Assembly (NCBI GenBank): GCA_029245025.1
Contig: JAQWQC010000006.1
Span: 62,001 to 126,000 of the forward strand
DNA: 64,000 nucleotides
Source: Rhodospirillaceae bacterium
GTDB taxonomy: Bacteria; Pseudomonadota; Alphaproteobacteria; Rhodospirillales; Rhodospirillaceae
Direction: 5' to 3'
Of the stretch, positions 62,032 to 64,000 are shown piece by piece. How positions within the stretch are numbered: the first letter of the stretch is position 1; each line of letters opens with the position of its first letter. The notes beneath the pieces are model-generated. The model searched no databases. It saw only the letters and a program-made list of their open reading frames with translations, and had not been told where the DNA came from. The position numbers were made by a program, and so were the translations under genes.

Positions 62032-63678
62032 ATGCCTCTTGATACTTCAAAGACTGAAAATTGGCCCCTTGTGGTGGCCATCTTGTTGTTGTCAGCTTTT
62101 TATTACGGGCTCTATTTAGGCTCCGGTTTCTCAGCCGCAGATGATGGCAATTACGCCCAAATCGCCTACGAACTGTACCTGGGGCGAGCGCCTGATGACC
62201 TGTCCATAACATATGGCATCTTGTGGTTTAAGGTCGGCGAGGCTCTCTTCCATGCCTTTGGTGTGAATTACGCTCTGGTAAAAACGTTTTTCTTTACCGT
62301 AATCACAATCACCAGCATCCTAATTTTTTATACTGTTCATATGATTTCTGGCAGTCGCTTGTTCGCCTTTGCAATGACGACCGTGCCACTCCTCGTTCCG
62401 GCCTTTCCCGCCACCGGTTTCTACGGCCTGTGCATAATGATGAATGCCACAGCACAAATGCGCTTGGCTACCAATATAACTCGGGCAACTTGGGTCGACA
62501 CCGCAATTGCTGGGGCCACGCTTTCATTATCTTTTCAGATTCGCCCCGACTTTGGCTACATATGGACCATACCCTTCGCCGCACTTTTACTGTTGGCCGC
62601 ACTTAAAACCAGCCCAGCACAGAAAGCATGGTCATTATTGGGGAGCAGTCTGTTAGCATTTCTCGTTGTGCAGGCACCCATGCTGTTGAGCGCGTTAGCT
62701 GACGGTTATGCTACGATGATACTGCAACAGTATATCAGCTACCCCGCAACCATGATCGACTACACGGTGAGTGGGTTGCGCGCTGTATTGACCGGCGACC
62801 TTGCCACACCCGCTAGCCCGGGAAGCGCATCGCTGAAAAGGCCAGGACTTACGGCCATCATTTCAGGAAACACGAATGCGTCAGCTCTCGCAGTCTTGAT
62901 TTACCTTCCTATCATCGCAATCGGTGGATTTGTTCTTTACAGCGCGTTAAGGGCGGGCAAACTCTGGCGCGACGGACGGTATGAAACTATTGGCCAGGCT
63001 CTCGTCGTTCTCTTTGCTGGTGCAGCTGCATTTCCCCACTATTTTTTTTATCGGCCTGACTTGTCACATGTCGCCAATTTCATGCCTGGCTACACTGTTC
63101 TAGCCGCAGCCATTATTTATCAACTCTACAGACAGGTCCATGTGAACGCTACTCCAATGCGGAAATGGGCCATTTCCGCAGGATTACTCACCGCTCTCTT
63201 ACATCTCACGTTTTATGTTTGGATCGGATTGCAGACACCCGGCACAGGATCTATTGCAGGGCATGCCAATCGCGTAGAGCCATTCAAAGCCGGAAACGGC
63301 ATTGACGTGAGAGTCTCCGCCGCCGAGAAATCTCGGCTCGACGTCGTGCGCAACCTCATTCTCGAAAACAGTGAGCCAGGTGATCGCATCGTTTGCGTTC
63401 CGTATTGTCCAGGTTTCGCGTTTATGTCGGAACGACAGATGTTGTTTAAGAATTTCTATGTGGACGATTCAACGCCCGTTCTTGAGCCAAATTGGATCTC
63501 GAAATCCATAGCGTTAACTCAAGAAGCTCAACCAGCTGTCGTTATTGTCCAGGACTGGGCGATCAATGGAACAGAAATATCTCGTTTCAATAACTGGGCA
63601 GCCGACTATATTACCGCAGTCAATAAACTATCTCGTGAAACAGTAAATCATCCTGGCCTCACCATCTACCTGCTGTAA
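62032..63678 (+). CDS. Polytopic membrane protein, probable GT-C glycosyltransferase
   Basis: The 548-residue inner-membrane protein has about ten hydrophobic helices and a soluble C-terminal part from about residue 410. The first loop has SGFSAADDGNYAQIAYELYL, an Asp pair where GT-C enzymes (ArnT/PMT type) keep catalytic acidic residues. It lies between the phosphoglycosyl transferase fusion and rfbC, which supports a role in surface polysaccharide assembly. Fold assignment is by eye only; it could be an unrelated O-antigen membrane protein. Confidence 0.6.
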   Translation: MPLDTSKTENWPLVVAILLLSAFYYGLYLGSGFSAADDGNYAQIAYELYLGRAPDDLSITYGILWFKVGEALFHAFGVNYALVKTFFFTVITITSILIFYTVHMISGSRLFAFAMTTVPLLVPAFPATGFYGLCIMMNATAQMRLATNITRATWVDTAIAGATLSLSFQIRPDFGYIWTIPFAALLLLAALKTSPAQKAWSLLGSSLLAFLVVQAPMLLSALADGYATMILQQYISYPATMIDYTVSGLRAVLTGDLATPASPGSASLKRPGLTAIISGNTNASALAVLIYLPIIAIGGFVLYSALRAGKLWRDGRYETIGQALVVLFAGAAAFPHYFFYRPDLSHVANFMPGYTVLAAAIIYQLYRQVHVNATPMRKWAISAGLLTALLHLTFYVWIGLQTPGTGSIAGHANRVEPFKAGNGIDVRVSAAEKSRLDVVRNLILENSEPGDRIVCVPYCPGFAFMSERQMLFKNFYVDDSTPVLEPNWISKSIALTQEAQPAVVIVQDWAINGTEISRFNNWAADYITAVNKLSRETVNHPGLTIYLL

Positions 63679-63711
63679 ACTCTCTTCGATAAACCCCTAC
63701 TCGAGTGTCGC

Positions 63712-64000
63712 ATGACCGTTGTTTGCGAAAGCCTATCTATTCCAGAAGTAAAAGTTCTCCGGCCGACACGGCATGGCGATTACAGGGGATTTTTCTCTGA
63801 GGCTTATTCGCAAGCCTCGTTTTTTGAGGCTGGTATCGACATCACGTTTGTACAAGACAACCACTCCCTCTCCGCCGCGAAAGGAACCATACGCGGCCTG
63901 CATTTCCAAACCCCTCCATTTGCCCAAGATAAATTAGTACGGGTGCCACGAGGTGCAATTTTTGACGTGGCCGTCGATTTGCGCGTCGGCTCACCTACGT
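63712..64000 (+). CDS. rfbC: dTDP-4-dehydrorhamnose 3,5-epimerase (partial, runs off the right edge)
   Basis: The first 96 residues are present. They contain HGDYRGFFSEAYSQASFFEAG in part, VQDNHSLSAAKGTIRGLHFQ in the epimerase pattern (His64 is the catalytic base), Lys74 in QDKLVRVPRGAIFDVAVDL, and the run DLRVGSPT at the edge. RfbC converts the 4-keto-6-deoxyglucose nucleotide towards dTDP-L-rhamnose. The other rml genes would be expected to the right. It starts 33 bp after the membrane protein. Confidence 0.92.
   Translation, partial: MTVVCESLSIPEVKVLRPTRHGDYRGFFSEAYSQASFFEAGIDITFVQDNHSLSAAKGTIRGLHFQTPPFAQDKLVRVPRGAIFDVAVDLRVGSPT

Noticed and set aside
1-64000. tRNA or rRNA genes, CRISPR arrays, insertion sequences, integrases and attachment sites
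   Set aside because: I looked for tRNA T-loop motifs, regularly spaced repeats, transposase motifs and terminal repeats and saw none that hold up by eye.

Overview
The window is a gene-dense stretch of about 55-57 % GC bacterial chromosome with short gaps and convergent genes only 3-20 bp apart. It carries no rRNA, tRNA, CRISPR array, insertion sequence or phage gene that I can see. The gene mix suggests a heterotrophic alphaproteobacterium: many VOC-fold proteins, TRAP-type solute-binding proteins, VAO-type flavoproteins, GcdH, DUF1838, PuuE-like deacetylases and Tat-exported paralogues. A Rhodospirillales or SAR116-like lineage would fit, but this is a judgement from gene content and no marker gene confirms it.

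Layout. 1-5172: a TetR regulator divergent from a two-gene RND efflux system, with a clear operator between them. 5256-12041: an orphan TRAP solute-binding protein, a truncated exported VOC gene, a crotonase, an OsmC protein, a VOC protein, a cyclopropane fatty acid synthase, a flavin monooxygenase and a decayed cupin gene. 12250-24884: a catabolic-looking block with two paralogous SAM methyltransferases, a bicupin, a tandem alpha/beta-hydrolase, a VOC protein, a VAO-type FAD oxidoreductase, a second TRAP-binding protein, an MFS exporter, and a divergent nitrilase/DUF1838 pair. 25009-33062: a dead GST gene, two tandem-domain VOC proteins, a second VAO-type oxidoreductase, a YCII protein, glutaryl-CoA dehydrogenase and a third methyltransferase.

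33227-44875 is the most interesting region, with all genes on the + strand. It encodes a two-subunit aconitase-type hydratase, an isocitrate-lyase-family lyase, an isochorismatase-type amidohydrolase, two PuuE-like polysaccharide-deacetylase-fold hydrolases, five paralogous two-domain VOC proteins (four with twin-arginine-like signal peptides), a periplasmic RidA homologue and a crotonase. Read as chemistry, the first six genes can be ordered as imide ring opening, half-amide hydrolysis, hydration of a substituted maleate, and C-C cleavage to pyruvate plus a short acid. My hypothesis is a route for substituted cyclic imides or maleates, with the exported VOC/RidA set in the periplasm. This is inferred from families and order only.

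44876-60000: an AT-rich gap, housekeeping-like genes (DUF423, HD hydrolase), a ferredoxin-type reductase, malonyl-CoA synthetase, a compact GST-rhodanese-Rieske oxygenase-NAD(P)-binding operon, an HdeA-like tandem protein, an acyl-CoA synthetase, a third TRAP-binding protein, another GST, an unknown protein and an MmgE/PrpD enzyme. 60001-64000: surface polysaccharide synthesis, with a glycosyltransferase fused to a phosphoglycosyl transferase, a polytopic membrane protein and the start of rfbC.

Themes. Catabolic families recur as dispersed paralogues: three methyltransferases, three orphan TRAP-binding proteins, two VAO oxidases, ten VOC genes and three GSTs. Several proteins are internal duplications with one or both active sites lost. 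At least four genes are decayed: the VOC fragment at 6278, the cupin at 11490, the GST at 25009 and a small gene at 48225.
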